From NCBI GenBank assembly GCA_049840435.1, contig JASGKY010000053.1, forward strand, positions 48,964-112,963: a DNA stretch of 64,000 bases, in the 5' to 3' direction. This stretch comes from JADLHS01 sp049840435. Lineage in GTDB: Bacteria; Verrucomicrobiota; Verrucomicrobiia; Limisphaerales; JADLHS01. Below, in pieces: positions 19,006 to 29,317 of this stretch; the stretch's first letter is position 1; each line of letters starts with the position of its first letter. Below the pieces are notes generated by a model. That model saw nothing but the letters and a program-made list of their open reading frames with translations. It was not told the DNA's origin and did no database searches. The translations under genes were made by a program, and so were the position numbers.

Positions 19006-19710
19006 TCAATTCAGTCGCGCATCCCGAAGATATTCGACGCGGAAATCAAGCATGAGACGATTGCGTCCACCCCTGTGAGCCGCGCGTCCGCGCAGTTCTG
19101 GCGTTACGCTGGGAATGGTGGCGGGGAAGTATGAATCGACTGCAAGTTCAACGTCGACCGGGCCGGAAGGTAACCCGGCTTGAGGCGTATTAGCCGTCCG
19201 AAGATCCAGGACTGATTGGTCTATGGTTTTATTCCAGAAATTGTCGAGGGAGACCGGATTGTCTAAACGGTCAAATCGCCAGAGCCAATATCCGACCATT
19301 AAATTCGAGTTGGAAAGTGAAGTGGGTTGCACGCATTGAATCACGTCCAGCAACTGTCGTTGCGCCAGTGATGGACATAACCAAACCATTGAGCTGGGCA
19401 GATAATTGCTCAAGCTGGATGCTGCCCAGCCACCGCGCGGGTCTGACGGAGGCCAAGCCGTCCATGGTCGATAGCCGAGCGCTGCTTTCAGGTCGCGACT
19501 ATCGGGAAAGCGCACCTCGTCATCCAAGTACAGCGCAAAAGCAACGCCGATCTGTCGAAGCTGCGAAGTGCAGGTAACTCGATAGGATTTGGCTTTGCTT
19601 TGTGCCAGCGTGGAAAGCAGCAGCGCCGCCAACATTGCCAGGATCGCAATCACCAGCAACAGTTCCAGCAATGTAAACGCGCGTAACTTCAAATTGTGTT
19701 TTGACTTCAT
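19006..19710 (-). CDS. Prepilin-type pseudopilin (PulG-like)
   Basis: Start ATG 19710 gives MKSKHNLKLRAFTLLELLLVIAILAMLAALLL split here as leader plus helix: a short basic leader, cleavage before the phenylalanine of FTLLELLLVIAI, the Glu at +5, and a hydrophobic alpha-1 helix. About 200 periplasmic residues follow with no enzyme motif. Such lone pseudopilins are highly expanded in Verrucomicrobiota and Planctomycetes and are secreted or assembled through a type II secretion/type IV pilus apparatus. It sits between the GH71/99 and GH95 genes, so it may serve export or surface capture of this locus. A second one lies in the galactan locus (42613-43371). Confidence 0.85.
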   Translation of the reverse strand: MKSKHNLKLRAFTLLELLLVIAILAMLAALLLSTLAQSKAKSYRVTCTSQLRQIGVAFALYLDDEVRFPDSRDLKAALGYRPWTAWPPSDPRGGWAASSLSNYLPSSMVWLCPSLAQRQLLDVIQCVQPTSLSNSNLMVGYWLWRFDRLDNPVSLDNFWNKTIDQSVLDLRTANTPQAGLPSGPVDVELAVDSYFPATIPSVTPELRGRAAHRGGRNRLMLDFRVEYLRDARLN

Positions 19711-19824
19711 TCCTGCCAACGCATCAGTTGCCGAACGTGCGTAGATTGTGGCTTGGAGCGTGTTGATGGTTGGCGGAATGCCATTTCGCATCCCTTGGTG
19801 TCGAATACAAGCGTGAACATGCGC

Positions 19825-19845
19825 CTACCCGCTTTAGGGGATACT
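19825..19845 (+). promoter_or_regulatory. CCCG-N4-CGGG element, site F
   Basis: CTACCCGCTTTAGGGGATACT matches the consensus with one core change (A for C before GGGG). It lies 140 bases before the ATG of the GH95 gene in the divergent gap with the pseudopilin, and reads toward GH95. Confidence 0.7.
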
Positions 19846-19982
19846 TGCTTGCGGAGGTCTTTCCTAGTCTTGATAAAGATACGCAAAATCAGAGCAAGGC
19901 AGTTGCCGCTCTTGTCTTGCGTTCAGTTTGTTTCCTGATGAAAGCTCAACGGTTGCAGCAACCAATACATTAAAATCATTCA

Positions 19983-22312
19983 ATGAATAAGTTCCAAATA
20001 CCTGCGTTGGTGATGCTCCTGGCTTCGTTAATCGCCGGAACGGGCGCGACGAATCAGCCCGTTGAGCCATTGAGCTTGTGGTATCTACAACCCGCAAAAG
20101 AATGGAATGAAGCGTTGCCCATCGGCAACGGTCGTCTTGGCGCGATGGTCTTTGGGCAGGTTCAGCGCGAGCGCCTTCAACTCAACGAGGATACTTTATG
20201 GGCGGGTGGGCCTTACAATCCGGTGAATCCGGACGCGTTGGCGGCACTACCCGAAGTGCGGCGTTTGATTTTTGAAGGCAAATACAATGACGCCGACAAA
20301 CTGATTGCCAGCAAACTGCTGGGCAAGCCGATGGGCCAGATGCAATACCAGACGGTCGGCGATCTCTACCTTGATTTTTCAACGACCAACGCCGTGGAAA
20401 ATTATCGGCGCGATTTGAATCTCGATACGGCGGTTAGCACAACCAGCTTCAGCAGTGACGGCACGGCGTTCACGCGGCAGGTATTCTCCAGCCCGGTGGA
20501 TCAGGTCATTGTTGTGCGCTTAACGGCCAGCAAGCCCGGGCAGATTTCCTTCCGGGCCACTATGAAGACGCCGCAAAAGGCTGAGGTGTCTACTGAAGGT
20601 GCTGACACTTTGGTCATGAATGGAGTCAACGGTTCGGCCAATGGCGTCAAGGGGGCGTTAAAATTCCAGGCCCGGTCCGTGTGCTGGCGCAGGGCGGGAG
20701 TGTTGCGCCAACAACCGATGCCATTTCCGTCAGCGGCGCTGATGCGGTGACGATATTTGTGGCGGCAGCGACCAGCTACAAAAATTTTGAAGATGTCAGT
20801 GGCGATCCTGAAGTCATCGCCAAGGGACAGATTGCCGCCGCAAGCGGGAAATCCTTCAACAAACTGCTTGAGACTCATGTTGTCGAACATCAACGTCTGT
20901 TTCGGCGGGTGCAATTGAACGTGGGTGAAACCGATGCGATGAAATTGCCCACCGACGAACGGATCAAGCGCTTTGCCGAAGGCAATGACCCACAACTGGC
21001 GGCGCTCTATTTTCAATATGGCCGGTATCTGTTGATTTCCAGTTCCCGCCCCGGAAGCCAGCCTGCGAATCTGCAAGGTATCTGGAACGACATGATGACT
21101 CCGCCATGGGGCAGCAAATACACTATCAACATCAACACGGAGATGAATTACTGGCCGGTGGATTCGGGAAACATGAGCGAGTGCGTCGAACCGCTCATGA
21201 GCATGGTCGAAGATCTGACCAAGACCGGCTCGCGAACCGCCAAAACCATGTACAACGCCCGCGGTTGGGTGGTGCATCACAACACGGATTTGTGGCGAGC
21301 CACTGCACCCATTGATGGCGCCTTTTACGGTGTGTGGCCGACGGGGGGCGCATGGCTCTGTCAGAATTTGTGGGATCACTACCTGTTCACCAAGGATGAA
21401 CAATTCTTGAGGCGTCTATATCCTGCAATCAAGGGAGCAGCGGAATTCTTTCTCGATACCCTGGTGGAAGAACCCAAGCACAAATGGCTCGTGACCAATC
21501 CATCGCTTTCGCCAGAGAATGGCCATCCAGAGGGACGCACGAGCGTGTGTGCTGGCCCAGCGATGGACACGCAGATTGTGCGGGATCTTTTTTCCAATTG
21601 TATTCAGGCGTCAGAAATTTTGGGACAGGACAAGGAGTTTGCTGTCCAGGTTGCGGCGGCGCGTGCCCGGCTCGCGCCCATGCAAGTTGGTTCGAAAGGC
21701 CAATTGCAGGAATGGTTGGAGGATTTGGATAACAAGCCTGGAGTTGATCCGAGACATCGGCACATCTCCCATCTCTATGGGCTTTTCCCAAGTGGCCAGA
21801 TTGACCTTCGCAAAACGCCGGACCTTGCTGCTGCTGCCGCCGTTTCGTTGAACACCCGGGGTGATATTTCAACCGGATGGGCGATTGCGTGGCGTATCAA
21901 TTGTTGGGCGCGGCTGCACCAAGGCGACCGCACGTATAACATCATCAAGGCGCTTATCACTCCGTCGCGGACGTATCCAAACATGTTTGATGCGCATCCT
22001 CCTTTTCAGATCGACGGCAACTTCGGCGGCACATCCGGGATGATCGAAATGCTCTTGCAGAGTCAAAATGACGAGATTGAATTCTTGCCGGCGCTGCCAT
22101 CAGCGTGGCCGACTGGCACTGTCAAAGGTTTGCGGGCCCGCGGCGGATTCGAAGTCAGTCTCGATTGGAAGGAAGGGAAGTTGTTGAGCGTGGAGATTAA
22201 AAGCACTGCAGGAACTTCCTGTAGTGTGCGTTATGGCGATCGAACGGTTGCGCTTAAAATGAGGCTTGGTGAGATTGTCCGGCTGAATGAGAAATTGAAG
22301 GTGCTGGAATAG
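19983..22312 (+). CDS. GH95 alpha-L-fucosidase, secreted (one frame break)
   Basis: The first part starts at ATG 19983 with a signal peptide (to about GTGATNQ) and the family opening LPIGNGRLGAMVFGQ, NEDTLWAGGPYNP. The frame breaks near 20675-20685 (gcccggtccg; one G missing would restore ALKFQAR-VRVLAQGGS) and continues to 22312. The catalytic part keeps the GH95 landmarks: NINTEMNYWP with the paired Asn residues, NPSLSPENGHP with the catalytic Glu, and FQIDGNFGGTSGMIEML with the Asp. GH95 enzymes invert alpha-1,2-linked fucose (some act on galactose). The repaired length of about 775 residues is normal. Its presence implies a fucosylated substrate for the locus. Site F precedes it. Confidence 0.9.
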
Positions 22313-22692
22313 TTTACACCAAGTTGGAAATTTTAGGGCCACACTTCAGGTTTTATTCTGGGTAAAAAGGGGACAGGTGAGCCGTTGTTTGGATTTTAGG
22401 GCTTGCCGGGCAAGTGCGGCTTGTGGCACTGTTTCCGCCTGCAGCCGGTAGCGAGACTGGTTGCCGTCGTTGGCGTTCAGTGGTGCGTAATTGACGCTGG
22501 GTTTGATTTAAAAGTCCGCGCCCGCGCACGCCGTCTGCGTTGAACACTTGTTCATACACGGAAGAGGTTTGTTCCGAGATATTCTTCGACGTTCTTTAGC
22601 GTTTTATCCGCGCAAAAGAAGGCCTGAAAAGAAGGCCGGAGCAGCGGCGAAGATGCCGAAACCGACCGGCGAGCAATGTTTGTGGTAATTTT
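22313..22692. other. Intergenic region between GH95 and the tRNA
   Basis: 380 bases with only short antisense frames of unlikely composition. I see no convincing gene, repeat or terminator with a T run. One short frame on the minus strand (22552-22779) is the usual artefact of reading a tRNA gene backwards. Confidence 0.6.
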
Positions 22693-22767
<75 letters not shown>

Positions 22768-22900
22768 CATTCCCCTCACTTAATCAGCTGATTGCATCAG
22801 CTTTTCCCTGGTTCATTCATTGACTCCAAAACTTCGTTTGATAGTCTGAGCGCCCGTTTTCACGGTTAGTTTTGCGATAGCACTGAACACCAACTCATTT

Positions 22901-25649
22901 ATGGCCAAATCAAAATCCACCAAATACGTTTATACTTGGGGCAACAAGAAAGCTGACGGCGACGGCAGCATGAAAGCCGCTCCTCGGCGGCAAGGGCGCG
23001 AACCTTGCCGAGATGACCCGCATCGGTCTGCCCGTGCCTCCGGGCTTCACCGTCACCACCGAGGTCTGCACTTATTTCTACGCCCACAAGCGCACTTATC
23101 CGAAGGAACTCCAAGCGCAGATGGAAGCTGGTGTCGCCAATATGGAAAAGATCATGGGCACGAAGTTCGGTTCGACCAGCGGCATGCCTTTGCTCGTGGC
23201 TGTTCGTTCCGGTGCGCGTGATTCCATGCCCGGCATGATGGATACGATTTTGAACCTCGGGCTCAATGACCAATCGGTCATCGCGCTCGAAAAGGCGACC
23301 AGCAATCCGCGCTTTGCGTGGGACTGCTACCGCCGATTCATCCAGATGTATGGCGACGTCGTGCTCGGCGTGCAGAAGCGTGAAGGCGAAGATCACGAGC
23401 CGTTTGAAACCGTCATCCACGAGTTCAAGCACGAGAAGTATCACAAGGACATCGTTGACTCCGAATTGACAGCTGAAGATCAGGCGGAACTCGTCAAGCG
23501 CTTCAAAGCACTCGTCAAGGAACGCACCGGCAAGGTGTTCCCGAACGATCCGTGGGATCAATTGCGCGGCGCGGCCGGCGCGGTGTTCGGCTCCTGGATG
23601 AATGATCGCGCGATCGTTTATCGTCGCAAATATAACATCCCGACGGAATGGGGCACGGCCGTCAACGTGCAGGCGATGGTGTTCGGTAACACTGGTGAAG
23701 ATTCCGGTTCCGGCGTGGCGTTTACTCGCAATCCCGCGAACGGCGCGAATGAATTCTACGGTGAATTCCTGATCAACGCGCAGGGTGAAGACGTCGTTGC
23801 CGGCGTCCGCACGCCAGAACCCGTGCTCAAGCTCAAGGCGCAGATGCCGCAAGAGCTACGCGGAACTCATGGCGGTCCGCAAGACCTTGGAAAAACATTT
23901 CAAGGACGTGCAGGACATCGAGTTCACCGTCCAGAAGGCAAGCTGTTCATGCTCCAGACGCGTAACGGCAAGCGCACCGCGGCAGCGGCGCTCAAGTTCG
24001 CGGCCGACATGGTGAAGGAAAAGTTGATTGATTGGGAAACGGCGATTCTCCGCAACCCAGCCGATCAGCTCGAACAATTGCTCGCGCCGATCTTCGACCT
24101 GAGCGAAGTCAAGAAAGCCAAAGTCATTGCCACCGGTCTTCCGGCTGGTCCTGGCGCGGCTACTGGCAAAATCTATTTCAACGCGGATCGCGCGGTTGTG
24201 GCGGCGGAGAAGGGCGAAAAGGTTCTCCTCGTTCGCGTCGAAACCTCTCCGGAAGACTTGCGCGGCATGATCGCGGCGGAAGGTATTCTCACCGCTCGCG
24301 GTGGTGTATCCTCGCATGCGGCACTTGTAGCCCGGCAGATGGGTAAGGTTTGCGTGTGCGGCGCTGCTGGCGTCGCGATTGATTACGACAAGAAGACGAC
24401 TACGATTGATGGCACGACCTTCAACGAAGGCGACTTTCTCTCGATCGACGGCACGTCCGGCTCGGTTTATGCCGGCCAGATCAAGACTGCTCCGTCGGAA
24501 ATCATCACCGGCCTCCTGAACAACGACAAAGAAGCGCAGAAGACCGAGAAGTATAAGAACTACGTGCAGTTGATGAACTGGTGCTCCAAGGCCACGCGCT
24601 TGTCTGTTCGCACCAACGCCGACACGCCTGAGCAAACTGCGCAGGCGATTGCGTTCGGAGCGGTGGGCATCGGTTTGACCCGCACGGAACACATGTTCTT
24701 CGAAGGTGACCGCATCGATGCGATGCGCGAAATGATTCTCGCTGACAACCTCACGGCTCGTGAAGAAGCCTTGGCCAAGTTGCTCCCGTACCAACGCGAT
24801 GACTTCCACGGCATCTTCAAGGCGCTGAAGGGTTATCCAGCCACGATCCGTTTCCTCGATCCGCCCTTGCATGAATTCCTGCCGCACACCAAGGAAGCGC
24901 AGCTCGATCTCGCCAAGAAACTCGGTGTGCCGGTCGAGAAGATCATGAACCGCGTGCACGAACTGCACGAGTTCAATCCGATGCTCGGTTTCCGCGGCTG
25001 CCGTCTCGGCATCAAGTATCCGGAAATCACCCGCATGCAAGCCCGCGCGGTGCTCGAAGCGGCGGCTGACGCGACCAAGCAAGGTTTCAAGGCCAAGCCT
25101 GAAATCATGATCCCGCTTGTCGGCTTCAAGAAGGAACTCGACCTTCAGGTCGCGATCGTTCACGAAGTCGCTGCGCAAGTGCAGAAGGAAAAGAAGGTCA
25201 AGATTGCCTATAGCGTCGGCACGATGATTGAAATTCCTCGTGGCGCGCTCACGGCTGACGAGATTGCACAGACGGCGGAGTTCTTCAGCTTCGGCACGAA
25301 CGACCTCACCCAGACCTGCTTGGGCATGAGCCGTGACGACTCCGGTTCGTTCCTCGGTGCTTACACCGAGAACGAAATCGTGAAGAAGAATCCGTTCGCG
25401 TCCATTGACCAGACTGGCGTCGGCCAGCTCGTGCAGATCGCGGCCGAGAAGGGCAACAAGACCCGCCCTGGCATCAAGCTCGGCATCTGCGGTGAACACG
25501 GCGGCGATCCTGATTCCGTCAAGTTCTGCCATCGCGTCGGTCTCACCTACGTGAGTTGCTCGCCGTATCGCGTGCCCGTCGCTCGTTTGGCTGCTGCACA
25601 AGCTGCCATCGAAGAGAAGCGCAAGGCGAAGGTCGTGAAGAAGAGGTAA
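22901..25649 (+). CDS. ppdK: Pyruvate, phosphate dikinase (three frame breaks)
   Basis: Interconverts pyruvate, ATP and phosphate with PEP, AMP and diphosphate. ATG 22901 gives MAKSKSTKYVYTWGNKKADG; one extra base near 22975 shifts the frame before the conserved GGKGANLAEMTRIGLPVPPG region. A second break near 23851 and a compensating one near 23937 put about 88 bases in another frame (SYAELMAVRKTLEKHFKDV). The rest is clean to the TAA. Landmarks: phospho-His in GGVSSHAALVARQMG (family usually GGMTSHAA, so the regulatory Thr position is Ser), PEP/pyruvate-domain FSFGTNDLTQTCLG and the C-terminal catalytic Cys in CSPYRVPVARLAA. Three breaks in a core gene of normal length (about 910 residues) argue for assembly indels. 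A strong terminator follows. Confidence 0.95.
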
Positions 25650-25650
25650 T

Positions 25651-25722
25651 TGTAGCGGCGGTCTGTGACCGTCGCTTATGACTGTCCGCAAGGACTTTCG
25701 TCGCTCACAAAGCGACGCTACA
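25651..25722. repeat. Palindromic intergenic element after ppdK
   Basis: TGTAGCG at 25651-25657 pairs with CGCTACA at 25716-25722, and within it two smaller hairpins (GCGGTC..GACCGTCGC and CGTCGCTCACAAAGCGACG) can form. This looks like a REP/BIME-type interspersed element. Only one copy is in the window, so dispersion cannot be shown here. Confidence 0.5.
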
Positions 25723-25760
25723 ACAAGCCGCTCCGGGAAACTGGAGCGGCTTGTTTATTT
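25722..25760 (+). terminator. Strong intrinsic terminator of ppdK
   Basis: A 13-bp perfect stem, AACAAGCCGCTCC (25722-25734) with GGAGCGGCTTGTT (25743-25755), an 8-base loop GGGAAACT, and T-rich sequence after it. Confidence 0.85.
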
Positions 25761-25888
25761 CCAACCAAGAGCCGTTGGTGTGCTTTGGATTCCATTACAA
25801 ACCAATGGCTTAGTGCTTCATGGATCAATCCGTAGTCGAATTTTGCCGATAAACCTCATGAATACAATTTGCTCACAGGTTTTCAGAA

Positions 25889-28800
25889 GTGAAAGGTTTA
25901 GTCACCAGACCGACCGGGGCCGGCTACGCATTCATTGCGGGGCTGATGCTTTGGGCTTGGGCGGCGGCTGATGCGCTGGCGTTGGATCCGTCCCGAACGG
26001 TGTTTCAATACAACTGCCGTACTTGGAGCTATCAAAACGGGCTGCCCGTTAATGGCATCAACGCGATTACTCAGACGCGGGACGGATATCTGTGGCTGGG
26101 GACGAGTCGCGGGTTGGTGTGTTTTGATGGCGAGGAATTCCGGCAGGTCGGGATGCCCACGCTGCCGCAGGCGCGGAGCATGATCATCAATTGCCTATGC
26201 CCCTCCGGTCCGCGCGGTTTGTGGTTCGGATTACAGAACAGTTCGTATGGTCACTTCGACGGCGAGCAGGGGTGGGAATTGCTGCGGCGTCCGGATGGGG
26301 CGGTGGAGTGGAATGTGCAGTCGCTGATGGAAACCGCTGACCAGAAATTATGGATCGGTGGAAGCTGGGCCAGCACCCGGGCCGTTACCAATGCTGAACT
26401 GCGTCTGATATTCACGAATGAAGTACAGCGTCCGCATGTGGTCAGTCTGCTGGCCGATTCACGCGGGCGGACTTGGCTGGGGACAACCGAGCGCGGTTTG
26501 TTTGTCGTGACAAATGGTCTGCCAGTGTCCTTGCCGAATCTTTTTTCCGAGCCACGCATTATTTCGGCGTTGGCGGAAGATCGGGCGGGGAACATCTGGA
26601 TCGGCACGCACATTGGATTGTATTGGCTGGATGCACAATGGCAGTTGCACGAAGCGCCGTTCCCGGGGTTCGCGGTCAGCGCATTGCTGGTGGACCAAAG
26701 CGGGCAACTCTGGGTGGGGACGACCACCGAGGGATTGGCGCGACGTGAAGGAGAAAACTTCACCTGGTTGAACAAGGTGAGCGGACTGGCTGGTGACCAC
26801 GTGTTATCGCTGGCGGAAGATCACGAGGGCAACGTCTGGGTCGGTACGCGGGATGGCCTGACGCAATTGTCCGATGTAAAACTGCCAATGTTCACAGCGG
26901 CGGATGGCATGGTCGGGCGCACAGTCCAATCCGTGAACGCTTCGCCGCGGGGCGGGTTGTGGGTTTGCACCGATCAGGGCCTGAACTATTTTTCCGATCG
27001 CCATTTTACGCTGTTCTCCAAAGAGGCTGGGTTGGGGGAGCGTTATGTGAAGCGGGTTCTAGAGACGGCAAAAGGTGAAGTTTATGTCGTCAGCGGCAAA
27101 AATTTGATCGAAATCATGGTGGATGGCCGGGTGGTGGCGGCACATCCGACGCGGGCCATGCCGGTGGCACTGACGGAGGATACCGTGGGCGTTGTGGTTT
27201 CCATTGGTGGCGAATTGTTCCGCGTGAGCCGGGAGAAATTAGAGCCCTACGCTTTCGTCAATGACACCAAGCCGCCGTTGTATTGGGTATATAACCTGAC
27301 CACTAGTCGGGATGGCGCGATCTGGGTGGCGTGTGTGAATGGCATTTGTCGGGTCAAAGATGGTCAATTCCAGCAATGGACCGTGGCGGAAGGTTTGGGG
27401 GATTACCATTGTCGCTGGCTGATGGAGGATGAAACGGGCGTCATGTGGGGCGGTATGGCAACGGGATTGAGCCGGTTGAAGGACGGGAAGATTTTCAACT
27501 TCCGGCGCGAGGATGGACTCCTAGATGGAAACATCCACGCTGTGCTGGCGGATGAATTAGGGTATTTGTGGGTGGATTCCGGTTCGGGGCTGTATCGCGT
27601 CAGCCAACAGGCGTTGAATGATTACGCTGCTGGTGGGACGAATCAGATCGTGAGCATTCCGTTCAACGGACCGGAAGCAGTCAAGGTGTCCGAACACTTT
27701 GGGCAGGAGCATTCCGCCGCTAAAACTCCTGATGGCCGGCTTTGGTTTCCGACGGTTTGTGGCATGGCCATGATTGAGCCGCAAAAAATCCGGACGAATC
27801 TGGTGGTGACGCCGGTGCATCTCCAGAGTGTGCGCGCCAACGGCAAGGAACTGAATTTGACTCAAGCAGCGGTCATTCCGCCCGGGGAAGGTAGTCTGGA
27901 ATTCAACTATCGCGGTTTGAATTACGCCTCGCCGCAAAAAGTTCAGTATCGCTATCAACTGAGCGGCTACGACAAAAACTGGGTCAACGCCGGCGCGCGG
28001 CGCAATGCGAACTACGCCAACCTCAAGCCGGGCCAGTATGAATTTCTCGTCGAGGCATGCAATGCGGACGGCGTTTGGAACGACGTTTCGGCCTGTTTCA
28101 CAGTAAAATTGCAGCCGCACTATTATCAGACGGCGTGGTTCAAAGTGTTGCTTGGCGGTTGCAGCGTGGTGCTGGTATTTCTCCTTTATGCCGGACGCAT
28201 GCGGCATCTGCGTCGCAAGCAACAGCAGTTGCAAGAATCCCGTGACCTGTTGGAGGTCAAAGTCCAAGAGCGCACCGCCGAACTGGCTGCGACTAATCAT
28301 TCGTTGCACAACGAGATCGAGGAACGCAAACGTGCCGAGGCCGAAGTCGAGCGGATTCACAGGCAATTAGTAGATGCCTCGCGGCAGGCTGGACAGGCGG
28401 AGGTGGCATCGAGCGTTTTGCATAATGTCGGCAACGTGCTCAACAGCGTGAACGTCTCCACCACGGTGTTGACGGACCGGTTGCGCGGGCTGCGCTTGGA
28501 CAATCTGAGCAAGGCGGTGCAATTGCTGCGCGAAAATCAGCCGGACCTGGGCCGCTTCCTGAGTGAAGACGCTAAAGGACGCAAGCTGCCTGATTATTTT
28601 GAAAAGCTCGGTCTTCATTTGACCGAAGAACGATCGAAGTTGCTGACGGAAGTCGGAGACTTGGCGGGTAACATCGAACACATCAAGACCATCGTGGCGA
28701 TGCAGCAGAATTATGCGCGCGTGGCCGGGGTGGAGGAAACCGTGGCCCTCGCTGATCTGGTGGAGAGTGCCATCCGCATGCACGCGGCGGCTTACGTGCG

Positions 28801-29245
28801 GCATGGCGTCACACTGATGCGTGATTTTGCCATTACGCCCGAAGTGACGCTCGACAAACACAAGGTGCTCCAGATTCTCGTCAACATTCTGCACAATGCC
28901 AAATACGCCTGCGACCAATCCGGACGCACGGACAAGCAAGTCATCGTGTCTATTCGGACGGTGGCCGCAGAGCGGGTGTCCATCGAAGTTGCCGACAATG
29001 GTGTTGGAATCGGCCCGGAACATTTGCCGCGCATCTTCACACACGGATTTACGACGAAGACCAACGGCCACGGTTTTGGTCTGCATAGTGCGGCCATTGC
29101 CGCGCAACAACTCGGCGGCTCGCTGGTGGTTCACAGCGCCGGGCTGGGGCTGGGAGCAACGTTCACGTTGGAGATTCCATTGTGCAAGCCACACTCTGCT
29201 GCAACAGATTCGAACCAGTTGAGTGCTGTTTTGCAGATGGGGTGA
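25889..29245 (+). CDS. Two-component-regulator propeller / Y_Y_Y sensor histidine kinase
   Basis: 1118 residues from GTG 25889. Signal peptide or anchor (FIAGLMLWAWAAADALALD), then about 14 propeller strands (residues ~40-650) with the recurring G-x-[IL]-W-[IV]-G-T motif (DGYLWLGTSRGLVCFDG, GNIWIGTHIGLYWLD), a Y_Y_Y domain (~665-745, YRYQLSGYDKNWVNAG), one membrane helix (~753-772) and a coiled coil. The kinase core has a variant H box (SSVLHNVGNVLNSVNVS), an N box NILHNAKYA and G boxes DNGVGIGPEHLPRIF and HGFGLHS. The outer propellers usually sense sugars in hybrid two-component systems. There is no receiver domain and no regulator beside it, so its partner is elsewhere. Confidence 0.92.
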   Translation: MKGLVTRPTGAGYAFIAGLMLWAWAAADALALDPSRTVFQYNCRTWSYQNGLPVNGINAITQTRDGYLWLGTSRGLVCFDGEEFRQVGMPTLPQARSMIINCLCPSGPRGLWFGLQNSSYGHFDGEQGWELLRRPDGAVEWNVQSLMETADQKLWIGGSWASTRAVTNAELRLIFTNEVQRPHVVSLLADSRGRTWLGTTERGLFVVTNGLPVSLPNLFSEPRIISALAEDRAGNIWIGTHIGLYWLDAQWQLHEAPFPGFAVSALLVDQSGQLWVGTTTEGLARREGENFTWLNKVSGLAGDHVLSLAEDHEGNVWVGTRDGLTQLSDVKLPMFTAADGMVGRTVQSVNASPRGGLWVCTDQGLNYFSDRHFTLFSKEAGLGERYVKRVLETAKGEVYVVSGKNLIEIMVDGRVVAAHPTRAMPVALTEDTVGVVVSIGGELFRVSREKLEPYAFVNDTKPPLYWVYNLTTSRDGAIWVACVNGICRVKDGQFQQWTVAEGLGDYHCRWLMEDETGVMWGGMATGLSRLKDGKIFNFRREDGLLDGNIHAVLADELGYLWVDSGSGLYRVSQQALNDYAAGGTNQIVSIPFNGPEAVKVSEHFGQEHSAAKTPDGRLWFPTVCGMAMIEPQKIRTNLVVTPVHLQSVRANGKELNLTQAAVIPPGEGSLEFNYRGLNYASPQKVQYRYQLSGYDKNWVNAGARRNANYANLKPGQYEFLVEACNADGVWNDVSACFTVKLQPHYYQTAWFKVLLGGCSVVLVFLLYAGRMRHLRRKQQQLQESRDLLEVKVQERTAELAATNHSLHNEIEERKRAEAEVERIHRQLVDASRQAGQAEVASSVLHNVGNVLNSVNVSTTVLTDRLRGLRLDNLSKAVQLLRENQPDLGRFLSEDAKGRKLPDYFEKLGLHLTEERSKLLTEVGDLAGNIEHIKTIVAMQQNYARVAGVEETVALADLVESAIRMHAAAYVRHGVTLMRDFAITPEVTLDKHKVLQILVNILHNAKYACDQSGRTDKQVIVSIRTVAAERVSIEVADNGVGIGPEHLPRIFTHGFTTKTNGHGFGLHSAAIAAQQLGGSLVVHSAGLGLGATFTLEIPLCKPHSAATDSNQLSAVLQMG

Positions 29246-29317
29246 TCGGCAGAGTCTTTTGGAAGTCCAACCTGCGGTACTCTTCGTTGCAGAAACTAGG
29301 GGCGCTTCAAGTGCAAA

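Noticed and set aside
22845..22875. Possible seventh CCCG site before ppdK (cgcccgttttcacgg)
   Set aside because: Has the left half only; the CGGGGAT half is absent.
23856..25691. 611-residue minus-strand frame opposite ppdK
   Set aside because: Shadow of a strongly biased codon pattern in ppdK; rich in Arg/His/Glu, no motif.
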